NCBI RefSeq assembly: GCF_019890635.1
Contig: NZ_JAIOAB010000063.1
Location: 1-43,293, forward strand
Length of the DNA: 43,293 nt
Origin: Streptomyces sennicomposti
GTDB taxonomy: Bacteria; Actinomycetota; Actinomycetes; Streptomycetales; Streptomycetaceae
Direction of reading: 5' to 3'
This document shows, piece after piece, positions 24,127 to 32,239 of the stretch; position 1 is the stretch's first letter; the number at the start of each line of letters is the position of its first letter. Under the pieces are notes generated by a model. The model did no database searches. It was not told where the DNA came from and saw only the letters and a list, made by a program, of their open reading frames with translations. The position numbers and the translations under genes were made by a program.

Positions 24127-24933
24127 ATGCCTTCTGCGACCAAGAAGATGAAGAAGACGGGGACGCGGTTCCGGAACATCGCCGGATTCCGGGGGGCCGT
24201 CGCCCTGCTGGCCGCCGCCGGGCTGACGGTGGCGCTCGGCGGCTGCACCAAGATCCACGCGACCTCGCCGAGCGACGCCCGCGCCCAGGCCGCCGCGGGC
24301 GCGCCGGGCCGGTTCGGCACCGTGGACTGCCGCAAGGCGAAGTGCATCGCGCTCACCTTCGACGCCGGACCGAGCGAGAACTCCGCGCGGCTGCTGGACA
24401 TCCTGAAGGAGAAGCAGGTCCCGGCGACCTTCTTCCTGCTGGGCGCGCGGCACATCGAGAAGTACCCGGAGCTGGTCAAGCGGATGGCGGCCGAGGGCCA
24501 CGAGGTGGCCAGCCACACCTGGGACCACAAGATCCTCACGAAGATATCCGAGGACGAGATACGCGAGGAGCTGAAGCGCCCCAACGACGCGATCGAGCGC
24601 CTGACCGGCCACAAGCCCACGCTGATGCGCCCGCCGCAGGGCCGCACCAATGACACCGTGCAGCGCGTCTCCAAGGAGATGGGCATGTCCGAGGTGCTGT
24701 GGAGCGTGACGGCCAAGGACTACACGACGACCGACTCCGCGCTGATCACCCAGCGCGTCCTCGACCAGGCGTCCCGCGACGGCATCATCCTGCTGCACGA
24801 CATCTACCAGGGCACCGTCCCGGCCGTCCCCGGCATCATCGACGCGCTCAAGCAGCGCGGCTACGTCTTCGTGACGGTCCCCCAGCTGCTGGCGCCGGGC
24901 AAGCCGGTCCCGGGGAAGGTGTACCGGCCGTAG
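24127..24933 (+). CDS. Polysaccharide deacetylase lipoprotein (NodB homology)
   Basis: 268 residues from ATG 24127. A basic start and a hydrophobic stretch end in the lipobox ALGGC, so the mature protein is probably a lipid-anchored cell-surface protein. The NodB domain follows: CIALTFDAGPSENS (motif 1), HEVASHTWDH (metal-binding motif 2), RPPQGRTND (motif 3) and IILLHDIYQG (motif 5). These enzymes remove N-acetyl groups from chitin, peptidoglycan or similar polymers. Motif 1 reads TFDAG rather than the usual TFDDG, so the second, metal-binding Asp is replaced. The start is probably leaderless; ATG at 24148 (MKKTG) is an alternative that keeps a normal signal peptide. Divergent from the SDR gene. 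Confidence 0.9.
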   Translation: MPSATKKMKKTGTRFRNIAGFRGAVALLAAAGLTVALGGCTKIHATSPSDARAQAAAGAPGRFGTVDCRKAKCIALTFDAGPSENSARLLDILKEKQVPATFFLLGARHIEKYPELVKRMAAEGHEVASHTWDHKILTKISEDEIREELKRPNDAIERLTGHKPTLMRPPQGRTNDTVQRVSKEMGMSEVLWSVTAKDYTTTDSALITQRVLDQASRDGIILLHDIYQGTVPAVPGIIDALKQRGYVFVTVPQLLAPGKPVPGKVYRP

Positions 24934-25037
24934 GCACACGCGCCCCAGGCGGCGCACCGGATCGGCCGGTGCGCGGAGGTCGCAGGGCCAGGCGGGTGAC
25001 ACGGGGGCGAACGGGCCGTTCAGCGGGGCGCATTGCC

Positions 25038-25049
25038 TACCATCGGCCC
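25038..25049 (+). promoter_or_regulatory. Possible -10 element for a leaderless transcript
   Basis: TACCAT at 25038-25043 fits TANNNT and ends six bases before the GTG at 25050, the same layout as at the deacetylase gene. No ribosome site precedes this GTG. Confidence 0.35.
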
Positions 25050-25490
25050 GTGGTCTTCTTCTCCCTCGAACGCACGCCGCCCCTTCCGCCCGAGGAGGCC
25101 TGGCGGCGGCTCACGCGGTGGCCCCGGCACGCCGACGTGGTCCCGCTGACCCGGATCACCGTGACCACCGACGGGCCGACCCGCGAGGGCACGGCCTTCG
25201 TGGCCCGTACGGCACTGGGACCGCTCCGCTTCGACGACCGGATGGAGGTCGTCGTGTGGCGTCCCCCGGCGGACGGCGAGCCGGGGCTGTGCCGGCTGGA
25301 GAAGCGCGGCCGGGTGGTGCTCGGGTGGGCGGAGATCGAGGTCGGGCCGGGCCCCGGCGGGCGCAGCCGGGTGCGGTGGCGCGAGGAGCTGGGCGTGCGG
25401 TTCCTGCCGGGCGTGTTCGATCCGCTGCTGGAGCGCACGGCGCGCGCGATGTTCTCACGCGCGGTCAACAAGCTGCTGCGGCAGGCGTGA
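25050..25490 (+). CDS. SRPBCC-superfamily (START-like) protein
   Basis: 146-residue protein with the pattern of the SRPBCC/polyketide-cyclase-like fold: PPEEAWRRLTRWPRHADVVPLTRI at the N terminus, a string of beta strands (TAFVARTALGPLRFDDRMEVVVWRPP...), and a C-terminal helix LLERTARAMFSRAVNKLL. Such proteins bind hydrophobic ligands; the ligand is unknown. GTG at 25050 has no Shine-Dalgarno and may be leaderless. Its 3' end overlaps the convergent LysR gene by 36 bases. Confidence 0.85.
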   Translation: MVFFSLERTPPLPPEEAWRRLTRWPRHADVVPLTRITVTTDGPTREGTAFVARTALGPLRFDDRMEVVVWRPPADGEPGLCRLEKRGRVVLGWAEIEVGPGPGGRSRVRWREELGVRFLPGVFDPLLERTARAMFSRAVNKLLRQA

Positions 25491-26411
25491 CGGGTCCTCA
25501 GCAGGCGGGACCAGGGGGGCGTCGGGGAGCCGGCGGGACCAGGGGGTGCGCGCGGCGGCCGCCAGCAGCAGCCGCTCGCGGGGCGGCCGGGGGCCGACCG
25601 GACGCCACACCAGGCCGGTGTCCGCGCCGACGGCGGACCGGGTGCGCAGCGCCACCAGGTCGTCGTGGCCGAGGAGGGCGTGCCGGAACAGGGTGTGGCT
25701 GCCGCTGTCCTCCACGACGGCGGCCGGACGCCAGCCGTGCTCGGCGAGCCGGGCGAGGACGGCGGACGCGTAGCCGGGGGCGCGCCGTTCGGGGAACCAC
25801 AGCAGGCGCAGGTCCCTCAGGTCGGACCAGGTCAGTTCCGTGCGCCCGGCGAGCGGGTGGCGGCCGGGCAGGACGACGCCGAGGGGTTCGTCGCCGAGGA
25901 CGCGCAGGTCGAGGCCGGCGGTGTCGGCCGCGGGGGCGCGCAGGACGCCGTAGGCGAGCGCCCCGGTGCGCAGCAGCTCGGGCTGGTGCGCGGAGTCGGC
26001 CGGCTCGTAGGCGAGGCTCAGGGGTCCGGCGGCCGTCAGGAGGCGCTCGGCGCGCTCCAGTACGTCTCCCGGCACGCCCCGGCAGACGCCGACGGCCGCG
26101 GTGAGAGGGGCGGCGCGGGCCGCGTCGAGCGCTGAGCCGAGCACCGCCAGCGCCTGCTGGACGCCGGTCAGGAGCAGCCGTCCGGACTCGGTGGGTTCCA
26201 TGCCGTGCGGCAGGCGCCGGAACAGGGGTGCGCCGACGCGCTGTTCGAGCTTCTTGATCTGCTGGCTCAGGCTCGGCTGGGCGATCCTGAGGCGGCGGGC
26301 GGCCTCGGTGACGGTGCCGGCCTCGGCGACGGCGGCGAAGTAGCGCAGCTGCCGCAGTTCCAGGTCCGGCGGGGTGTGCACGCCCTCGGTTCCCGTCTCA
26401 CCAGCGGTCAT
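25455..26411 (-). CDS. LysR-family transcriptional regulator
   Basis: 318-residue LysR-type regulator. The winged HTH spans about residues 17-75 (LELRQLRYFAAVAEAGTVTEAARRLRIAQPSLSQQIKKLEQRVGAPLFRR). The effector domain follows, with LGVVLPGRHPLAGR and LWFPERRAPGYA segments. It probably controls the divergent YciI gene 71 bases away and its own synthesis. ATG at 26411 has no ribosome site; TAGGCT ends 7 bases upstream, so leaderless initiation is possible. The 3' end overlaps the SRPBCC gene tail to tail. Confidence 0.92.
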   Translation of the reverse strand: MTAGETGTEGVHTPPDLELRQLRYFAAVAEAGTVTEAARRLRIAQPSLSQQIKKLEQRVGAPLFRRLPHGMEPTESGRLLLTGVQQALAVLGSALDAARAAPLTAAVGVCRGVPGDVLERAERLLTAAGPLSLAYEPADSAHQPELLRTGALAYGVLRAPAADTAGLDLRVLGDEPLGVVLPGRHPLAGRTELTWSDLRDLRLLWFPERRAPGYASAVLARLAEHGWRPAAVVEDSGSHTLFRHALLGHDDLVALRTRSAVGADTGLVWRPVGPRPPRERLLLAAAARTPWSRRLPDAPLVPPAEDPSRLPQQLVDRA

Positions 26412-26429
26412 AGGCGTCAGCCTATAGGC
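26410..26429. promoter_or_regulatory. Operator-like inverted repeat over the LysR start
   Basis: ATAGGC (26410-26415), GCCTAT (26420-26425) and a second ATAGGC (26424-26429) form an inverted repeat with a 4-base gap plus a perfect 10-bp palindrome GCCTATAGGC (26420-26429). It covers the start codon and -10 region of the LysR gene and faces the YciI gene. LysR proteins often repress themselves from such sites. Confidence 0.4.
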
Positions 26430-26482
26430 CGGCGGGTGAGAGGTCTTGGCGGTGGGGCGGCCCGGTGCCGTTGGCTGGGGGC

Positions 26483-26785
26483 ATGTTCGTCATCGTGTTC
26501 AGATACCAGGCGCCGCTGGAGACCGTCGATTCCCTGAAGGAGGCCCACTACGCCCATCCCGGCGGGGTGTTCGGCCGGGGGCTGGCCCGGATCGCGGGGC
26601 CGCTGGAGCCGCGTACGGGCGGGGTCGTCCTCGCGGAGGGGACGCGGGCGGAGATCGAGGCGGCCGTCGCCTCGGACCCCTTCGTCACCAGCGGCGCGGC
26701 GACGGCGGAGATCCTGTCCTTCCGCCCGGTGTACACCTCCGACACGCAGGACGCGGCGGCCCTTGTGGGGCGGTGCGGCCGGTGA
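26483..26785 (+). CDS. YciI-family protein
   Basis: 100-residue alpha/beta (ferredoxin-like) protein: MFVIVFRYQAPLETVDSLKEAHYAH, LARIAGPLEP, GGVVLAEG and ASDPFVTSGAATAEILSFRPV match the YciI/YCII family, whose members resemble small dehalogenases or muconolactone isomerase-type enzymes. Function unknown. ATG at 26483 is preceded only by a G-run. Divergently placed from the LysR regulator, its probable controller. Confidence 0.88.
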   Translation: MFVIVFRYQAPLETVDSLKEAHYAHPGGVFGRGLARIAGPLEPRTGGVVLAEGTRAEIEAAVASDPFVTSGAATAEILSFRPVYTSDTQDAAALVGRCGR

Positions 26786-26929
26786 GCGGGCGCTGCGGCC
26801 CGTGCGGGGCGGTGCGGCCGGTCCGGAGGGCGGCGGCCGGCGGGAAGTCACGTGCCCGGGGACGTGCTCCGCGAGCGGAGGGCGCTGCGTCTGAGGGGCG
26901 TGCGCCGCCCCGCGTGCCTCCCTCCGCCC

Positions 26930-26966
26930 GGCGCCTCCGGGGCGTGCCGCACGCCCCGGAGGCGCC
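26930..26966. terminator. Strong terminator between YciI and xdhC genes
   Basis: GGCGCCTCCGGGGCGTG (26930-26946) pairs perfectly with 26950-26966 over 17 bp with a 3-base loop. It lies 10 bases past the stop of the XdhC-family gene and on the 3' side of the YciI gene, so it likely serves both strands. Confidence 0.88.
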
Positions 26967-26976
26967 GTCGTGCGTC

Positions 26977-28128
26977 TCAGGCCACCGAGCCGATCCGGCG
27001 GGGCGGGAGGGACGCCGGGTCGTGGTGGATCGGGGTGTGGGCGCCGGTCAGGGAGACGCCGCTGCCGCCGCGCCGGGCGGCGACGATCTCCGCGGCGATG
27101 GACAGGGCCGTCTCCTCGGGGGTGCGGGCGCCGAGGTCGAGGCCGATCGGGGAGCGCAGCCGGGCCAGTTCGAGATCGGTGACGCCGACCTCGCGCAGCC
27201 GCTCGTTGCGCTCCAGATGGGTGCGGCGCGAGCCCATCGCGCCGACGTACGCCACCGGCAGCCTCAGCGCCAGCTTGAGCAGCGGCACGTCGAACTTGGC
27301 GTCGTGGGTGAGCACGCACAGGACGGTACGGCCGTCCACCTCCGTGCTCTCCAGGTACCTGTGCGGCCACTCGACCACGATCTCGTCGGCGTCCGGGAAG
27401 CGGGTGCGGGTGGCGAAGACGGGCCGGGCGTCGCACACGGTGACGTGGTAGCCGAGGAACTTGCCGGTGCGCACCAGGGCGGAGGCGAAGTCGATCGCCC
27501 CGAAGACGATCATCCGGGGCGCGGGCACCGAGGACTCCACGAGGACGGTGAGCGGGGCGCCGCAGCGCGAGCCCTGCTCGCCGATCTCCAGGGTGCCGGT
27601 GCGGCCCGCGTCCAGGAACGCGGCGGCCTCGCCGGCCACGGTGCGGTCCAGCTCCGGGTGGGCGGCGAACCCGCCCTCCCAGGCGCCGTCGGCGCGCACC
27701 AGCAGGGCGCGGCCGCGCAGTTCGGCCGGGCCGGTCACGATCCGCGCGACCGCCGCCGCCTCCCCTCGGGCGGCGGCGGCCAGCGCGGTCGCGAGCACCG
27801 GCCGGGCCGGAGAGCCGGCCCGTACCGGGGTGACCAGGATGTCGATGACGCCGCCGCAGGTCAGGCCGACCGCGAAGGCGTCCTCGTCGCTGTAGCCGAA
27901 GCGTTCGAGCACGGTCTCGCCGTCCTCCAGCGCCTGCCGGCACAGCTCGTAGACCGCGCCCTCCACACAGCCGCCGGAGACCGACCCGACGGCCGTTCCC
28001 TCGCTGTCGACGGCGAGGGCCGCGCCCGGCTGGCGGGGTGCGCTGCCGCCGACGGCCACCACGGTGGCGACGGCGAAGTCACGGCCCTGCTCGACCCACC
28101 GGTTCAGCTCCTCGGCGATGTCCAGCAT
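26977..28128 (-). CDS. xdhC: XdhC-family molybdenum-enzyme maturation factor
   Basis: 383-residue protein. The N-terminal XdhC/CoxI domain has GSAPRQPGAALAVDSEGTAVGSVSGGCVEGAVYE and LTCGGVIDILV. The C-terminal Rossmann domain has RMIVFGAIDFASALVRTGKFLGYHVTVCDARPVF and YVGAMGSRRTHLERNERL. XdhC proteins bind molybdopterin cofactor and insert its sulphurated form into xanthine dehydrogenase, matching the subunit genes upstream. ATG at 28128 has AAGGAG 9 bases upstream. It is 50 bases after the permease gene and probably cotranscribed with it. Confidence 0.93.
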   Translation of the reverse strand: MLDIAEELNRWVEQGRDFAVATVVAVGGSAPRQPGAALAVDSEGTAVGSVSGGCVEGAVYELCRQALEDGETVLERFGYSDEDAFAVGLTCGGVIDILVTPVRAGSPARPVLATALAAAARGEAAAVARIVTGPAELRGRALLVRADGAWEGGFAAHPELDRTVAGEAAAFLDAGRTGTLEIGEQGSRCGAPLTVLVESSVPAPRMIVFGAIDFASALVRTGKFLGYHVTVCDARPVFATRTRFPDADEIVVEWPHRYLESTEVDGRTVLCVLTHDAKFDVPLLKLALRLPVAYVGAMGSRRTHLERNERLREVGVTDLELARLRSPIGLDLGARTPEETALSIAAEIVAARRGGSGVSLTGAHTPIHHDPASLPPRRIGSVA

Positions 28129-28178
28129 CTGTCGGTTCTCCTTCGGACGGTTCGTGGGGAGGGCGCTTGGTGGTACGG

Positions 28179-29645
28179 CTAGTGGACGCCGAGCCAGGCC
28201 TCGATGGGATGCAGTGCGAAGTAGACGAGGAAGACGGCCGTCAAACCCCACATGAAGGCGCCGATCTCGCGCGCCTTGCCCTGGGCGACCTTGATGACGG
28301 TGTACGAGATCACGCCGGCGGCGACGCCCGGAGTGATGGAGTACGTGAACGGCATGATCACCACGGTCAGGAAGACCGGGATCGCGGTGGCCCGGTCGGA
28401 CCAGTCGACGTGCCGGGCGTTCATCATCATCATGGCGCCGATGACGACGAGCGCCGCGGAGGCGACCTCCTGCGGGACGATCGCGGTGATCGGGGTGAAG
28501 AAGAGGCAGGCCGCGAAGAACAGGCCGGTGATCACCGAGGAGAAGCCGGTGCGGGCGCCCTCGCCGACGCCGGTGGCCGACTCGATGAACACGGACTGGC
28601 CGGAGCCGCCCGCCACGCCGCCGACCACGCCGCCGGCGCCGTCGATGAACAGCGCCTTGGACAGGCCGGGCATCCGGCCCTTGTCGTCGGCGAGGTTCGC
28701 CTCGGTGCCGACGCCGATGATCGTGGCCATGGCGTCGAAGAAGCCGGCCAGGACCAGGGTGAAGACGATGACCGTGATGGTCATGACGCCCACGTCGCCC
28801 CAGCCGCCGAAGGACACGTGCCCGAAGAGCGAGAAGTCGGGCATCGACACGGGGCTGCCGTGCAGTTCGGGCGCGCCGTTGACCCACTGCTTGGCGTCGA
28901 TGACGCCGGCCGCGTTCAGGACGGTGGCGACGACGGTGCCGGCCACGATGCCGATGAGGATGGCGCCGGGGACGTTGCGGGCCTGGAGCGCGAAGATCAC
29001 CAGGAGGGTGGCGGCGAACAGCAGCACCGGCCAGCCGGACAGCTCGCCGCCGGGGCCGAGGATGACCGGGCCGCCGCCGGGGGCCGGGTTGCGGCCGATG
29101 AAGCCGGCCTTGACCAGGCCGATGAAGGCGATGAACAGGCCGATGCCCATGGTGATGCCGTGCTTGAGCGGCAGCGGGATCGCGTTCATGATCATCTCGC
29201 GCAGGCCGGTGACGACCAGCAGCATGATCACGACGCCGTAGGCGACGCACATGCCCATCGCCTGCGGCCAGGTCATCTGGGGCACGACCTGGGTGGCGAC
29301 GACACCGGAGACGGACAGTCCGGCGGCGAGGGCGAGCGGCACCTTGCCGACGAAGCCCATGAGCAGGGTGGTGAACGCCGCGCCGAGCGCGGTCGCGGTG
29401 ATCAGGGCCTTCTGGCCGAGGGTGTCCCCGGCCACGTCCTTGCCGGACAGGATGATCGGGTTGAGCAGCAGGATGTACGCCATCGCCATGAAGGTGGTGA
29501 CGCCGCCGCGCACTTCGCGCGCGACCGTCGATCCCCGCTGGGATATGTGGAAGTACCGGTCGAGCCAGGACCGTCCCGCCGGGACGCGGCTGCCCGCGCC
29601 CGCCTCTTCGGCGGCGGTCCTGGGCTCCACTGACTGCTGGGTCAT
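28179..29645 (-). CDS. NCS2-family purine permease (AzgA-like)
   Basis: 488-residue inner-membrane transporter with about 12-14 hydrophobic helices. Typical AzgA/NCS2 motifs are REVRGGVTTFMAMAYILLLNP near the start, AGLSVSGVVATQV, the LKHGITMGIGLFIAFIGLVKAG region, FFDAMATIIGVGTEAN and GGSGQSVFIESATGVGEGARTGF. The family carries adenine, guanine or hypoxanthine with protons; the exact base cannot be told. ATG at 29645 has GGGAG 8 bases upstream; a TTG at 29660 is a weaker alternative. It sits between xdh structural genes and xdhC and supplies substrate to that pathway. Confidence 0.93.
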   Translation of the reverse strand: MTQQSVEPRTAAEEAGAGSRVPAGRSWLDRYFHISQRGSTVAREVRGGVTTFMAMAYILLLNPIILSGKDVAGDTLGQKALITATALGAAFTTLLMGFVGKVPLALAAGLSVSGVVATQVVPQMTWPQAMGMCVAYGVVIMLLVVTGLREMIMNAIPLPLKHGITMGIGLFIAFIGLVKAGFIGRNPAPGGGPVILGPGGELSGWPVLLFAATLLVIFALQARNVPGAILIGIVAGTVVATVLNAAGVIDAKQWVNGAPELHGSPVSMPDFSLFGHVSFGGWGDVGVMTITVIVFTLVLAGFFDAMATIIGVGTEANLADDKGRMPGLSKALFIDGAGGVVGGVAGGSGQSVFIESATGVGEGARTGFSSVITGLFFAACLFFTPITAIVPQEVASAALVVIGAMMMMNARHVDWSDRATAIPVFLTVVIMPFTYSITPGVAAGVISYTVIKVAQGKAREIGAFMWGLTAVFLVYFALHPIEAWLGVH

Positions 29646-29666
29646 GGGGCCATCTCCCAAGGTTCA

Positions 29667-29702
29667 CAGGGGCACCCGTGCAAAGCCCTTCAGGGGCACG
29701 GG
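29667..29702. promoter_or_regulatory. Operator-like repeats upstream of the purine permease
   Basis: CAGGGGCAC occurs twice in direct orientation (29667-29675 and 29691-29699). CCCGTGC (29675-29681) is an inverted partner of GCACGGG (29696-29702). The cluster begins 22 bases upstream of the permease ATG and could be a regulator site. A promoter here would let permease and XdhC be expressed apart from the xdh subunits. Confidence 0.35.
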
Positions 29703-29798
29703 ATTTGGGAATGGACGACCCGGGGGACGGCCCAGGACGAACCTCGTTGCGGGTACTTCAAGACCGCGAGCGGAGCGGAGCAAGAAGGACGGGGAGTG

Positions 29799-29842
29799 CT
29801 CCGGGCGGCGCGTGGATGTGACGTTCCGTGCGCCGCCCGGAG
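29799..29842 (-). terminator. Terminator or attenuator after the xdh large-subunit gene
   Basis: CTCCGGGCGGCGC (29799-29811) and GCGCCGCCCGGAG (29830-29842) form a perfect 13-bp stem with an 18-base loop, 7 bases after the large-subunit stop. It divides the xdh structural genes from the permease and XdhC genes. Confidence 0.8.
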
Positions 29843-29849
29843 GGTCTGC

Positions 29850-32237
29850 TCACGCCTTGCCGGTGAGGTGCTCCGGCCGGACGGGCGTGCGGGGCAGTTC
29901 CAGCCCGGTCGCGTTCCGGATCGCCGCGAGGACGGCCGGGGTGGACGACAGGGTGGGGGCCTCGCCGATGCCGCGCAGCCCGTAGGGGGCGTGGTCGTCG
30001 GCGAGTTCGAGCACGTCGACCGGGATGGTCGGCGTGTCGAGGATGGTGGGGAGCAGATAGTCCGTGAAGGAGGGGTTCCTGACCTTCGCCGTCTTGGGGT
30101 CGACGATGATCTCCTCCATGATGGCGATGCCCAGGCCCTGGGTGGTGCCGCCCTGGATCTGCCCGATGACGGAGAGCGGGTTGAGCGCCTTGCCGACGTC
30201 CTGCGCGCAGGCCAGCTCCACGACCTTGACCAGGCCGAGTTCGGTGTCGACCTCGACGACGGCGCGGTGCGCGGCGAAGGAGTACTGCACATGGCCGTTG
30301 CCCTGGCCGGTGCGCAGGTCGAAGGGCTCGGTGGGCCGGTGGCGCCACTCCGCCTCGATCTCGACGGCCTCGTCCTCCAGCACGTCCACCAGGTCGGCGA
30401 GGACCTCGCCGCCGTCGGTGACGACCTTGCCGCCCTCCAGCAGGAGTTCGGCGGTGGCCCAGGCGGGGTGGTAGGAGCCGAACTTGCGCCGGCCGATCTC
30501 CAGCACCCGCTCGCGCACCAGCTCGCAGGAGTTCTTGACGGCGCCGCCGGTGACGTACGTCTGCCGGGAGGCCGAGGTCGAACCAGCGCTGCCCACCTGG
30601 GTGTCGGCGGGGTGGATGGTGACCTGCGCGACGCCGAGCTCGGTGCGGGCGATCTGCGCGTGCACGGTGACGCCGCCCTGGCCGACCTCCGCCATCGCGG
30701 TGTGCACGGTGGCGACCGGTTCGCCGGCGATGACCTCCATGCGCACCTTGGCGGTGGAGTAGTCGTCGAAGCCCTCGGAGAAGCCGACGTTCTTGATGCC
30801 GACCGCGTAGCCGACGCCGCGCACGACGCCCTCGCCGTGGGTGGTGTTGGACAGGCCGCCGGGCAGCTGGCGCACGTCGGCGCCCTCGCTGGACTCCCAC
30901 TGGCGCTCGGGCGGCAGCGGCATCGCCTTGACGCGGCGCAGGAGTTCGGCGACCGGGGCCGGGGAGTCGACCGGCTGCCCGGTGGGCATGATCGTGCCCT
31001 GCTCCATGGCGTTGAGGCGGCGGAACTCCACCCGGTCCATGCCCACCTCGTCGGCGAGCTTGTCCATCTGCGCCTCGTAGGCGAAGCACGCCTGGACCGC
31101 GCCGAAACCGCGCATCGCGCCGCACGGCGGGTTGTTGGTGTAGAGGGCGATGGCCTCGATGTCGACGTCGTCGATGACGTACGGCCCGGCCGACAGCGAG
31201 GAGGCGTTGCCGACGACCGCCGGGGAGGCGGAGGCGTAGGCGCCGCCGTCCAGGACGATCCGGCACTTCATGTGGGTGAGCTTGCCGTCCTTGGTGGCGC
31301 CGTGCTCGTAGAAGAGGCGGGCCGGGTGGCGGTGGACGTGTCCGAAGAAGGACTCGAACCGGTTGTAGACGATCTTGACGGGCTTGCCGGTGCGCAGCGC
31401 CAGCAGGCAGGCGTGGATCTGCATGGACAGGTCCTCGCGGCCGCCGAACGCGCCACCGACGCCGGCCAGGGTCATCCGGACCTTGTCCTCGGGCAGGCCG
31501 AGCACGGGCGCGATCTGGCGCAGGTCGCTGTGCAGCCACTGGGTGGCGATGTAGAGGTGGACGCCGCCGTCCTCCTCGGGCACGGCGAGGCCGGACTCGG
31601 GGCCGAGGAAGGCCTGGTCCTGCATGCCGAAGTAGTACTCGCCCCGGACGACGAAGTCGGCCTTCTTGGCGGCCTCGTCGGCGTTGCCGCGGACGATCGG
31701 CTGGCGGTGCACGATGTTGGGGTGCGGGACGTGGCCGATGTGGTGGTCGGTGCGGTTCTCGTGGACGAGGATCGCGTCCGGCGCGGTGGCGGAGGCCTCG
31801 TCGGTGATGACGGGCAGCTCCCGGTACTCCACCTTGATCTTGGCGGCGGCGCGGCGCGCCGTCTCGGGGTGGTCGGCGGCGACGATGGCGACCGGCTCGC
31901 CGTGGTGGCGCACCTTGCCGTGGGCGAGGACGGGGGTGTCCTGGATCTCCAGCCCGTAGTGCTTCATCTCGGCCGGCAGGTCGTCGTAAGTCATGACGGC
32001 GTAGACGCCGGACATGGCGAGCGCTTCGGAGGTGTCGATGGAGACGATCTCGGCGTGGGCGACCGTGGAGCGCAGGATCTGGCCCCACAGCATGTCCTCG
32101 TGCCACATGTCGGACGAGTACGCGAACTCGCCGGTGACCTTGAGGGTGCCGTCCGGGCGGAGTGTGGACTCGCCGATGCCGCCCTTGGTCTTGGAACCCT
32201 GCGTGATCTTGGTGGGAGCACCGTTGGCCGTCGTCAT
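29850..32237 (-). CDS. Xanthine dehydrogenase, molybdopterin-binding large subunit
   Basis: 795-residue catalytic subunit that oxidises hypoxanthine and xanthine to urate at a molybdenum site. Seen are the family segments KVTGEFAYSSDMW, GMQDQAFLGPESGLA, GVGGAFGGREDLSMQIH, NNPPCGAMRGFGAVQACFAYE and, near the C terminus, LRGIGEAPTLSSTPA with the conserved Glu at about residue 759. Other substrates of the xanthine oxidase family cannot be excluded, but a purine permease, XdhC and PucR nearby support xanthine. ATG at 32237 lies 2 bases past the [2Fe-2S] gene's stop, with GAGGGGG upstream. Third gene of the xdh operon. Confidence 0.93.
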   Translation of the reverse strand: MTTANGAPTKITQGSKTKGGIGESTLRPDGTLKVTGEFAYSSDMWHEDMLWGQILRSTVAHAEIVSIDTSEALAMSGVYAVMTYDDLPAEMKHYGLEIQDTPVLAHGKVRHHGEPVAIVAADHPETARRAAAKIKVEYRELPVITDEASATAPDAILVHENRTDHHIGHVPHPNIVHRQPIVRGNADEAAKKADFVVRGEYYFGMQDQAFLGPESGLAVPEEDGGVHLYIATQWLHSDLRQIAPVLGLPEDKVRMTLAGVGGAFGGREDLSMQIHACLLALRTGKPVKIVYNRFESFFGHVHRHPARLFYEHGATKDGKLTHMKCRIVLDGGAYASASPAVVGNASSLSAGPYVIDDVDIEAIALYTNNPPCGAMRGFGAVQACFAYEAQMDKLADEVGMDRVEFRRLNAMEQGTIMPTGQPVDSPAPVAELLRRVKAMPLPPERQWESSEGADVRQLPGGLSNTTHGEGVVRGVGYAVGIKNVGFSEGFDDYSTAKVRMEVIAGEPVATVHTAMAEVGQGGVTVHAQIARTELGVAQVTIHPADTQVGSAGSTSASRQTYVTGGAVKNSCELVRERVLEIGRRKFGSYHPAWATAELLLEGGKVVTDGGEVLADLVDVLEDEAVEIEAEWRHRPTEPFDLRTGQGNGHVQYSFAAHRAVVEVDTELGLVKVVELACAQDVGKALNPLSVIGQIQGGTTQGLGIAIMEEIIVDPKTAKVRNPSFTDYLLPTILDTPTIPVDVLELADDHAPYGLRGIGEAPTLSSTPAVLAAIRNATGLELPRTPVRPEHLTGKA

Positions 32238-32239
32238 GC

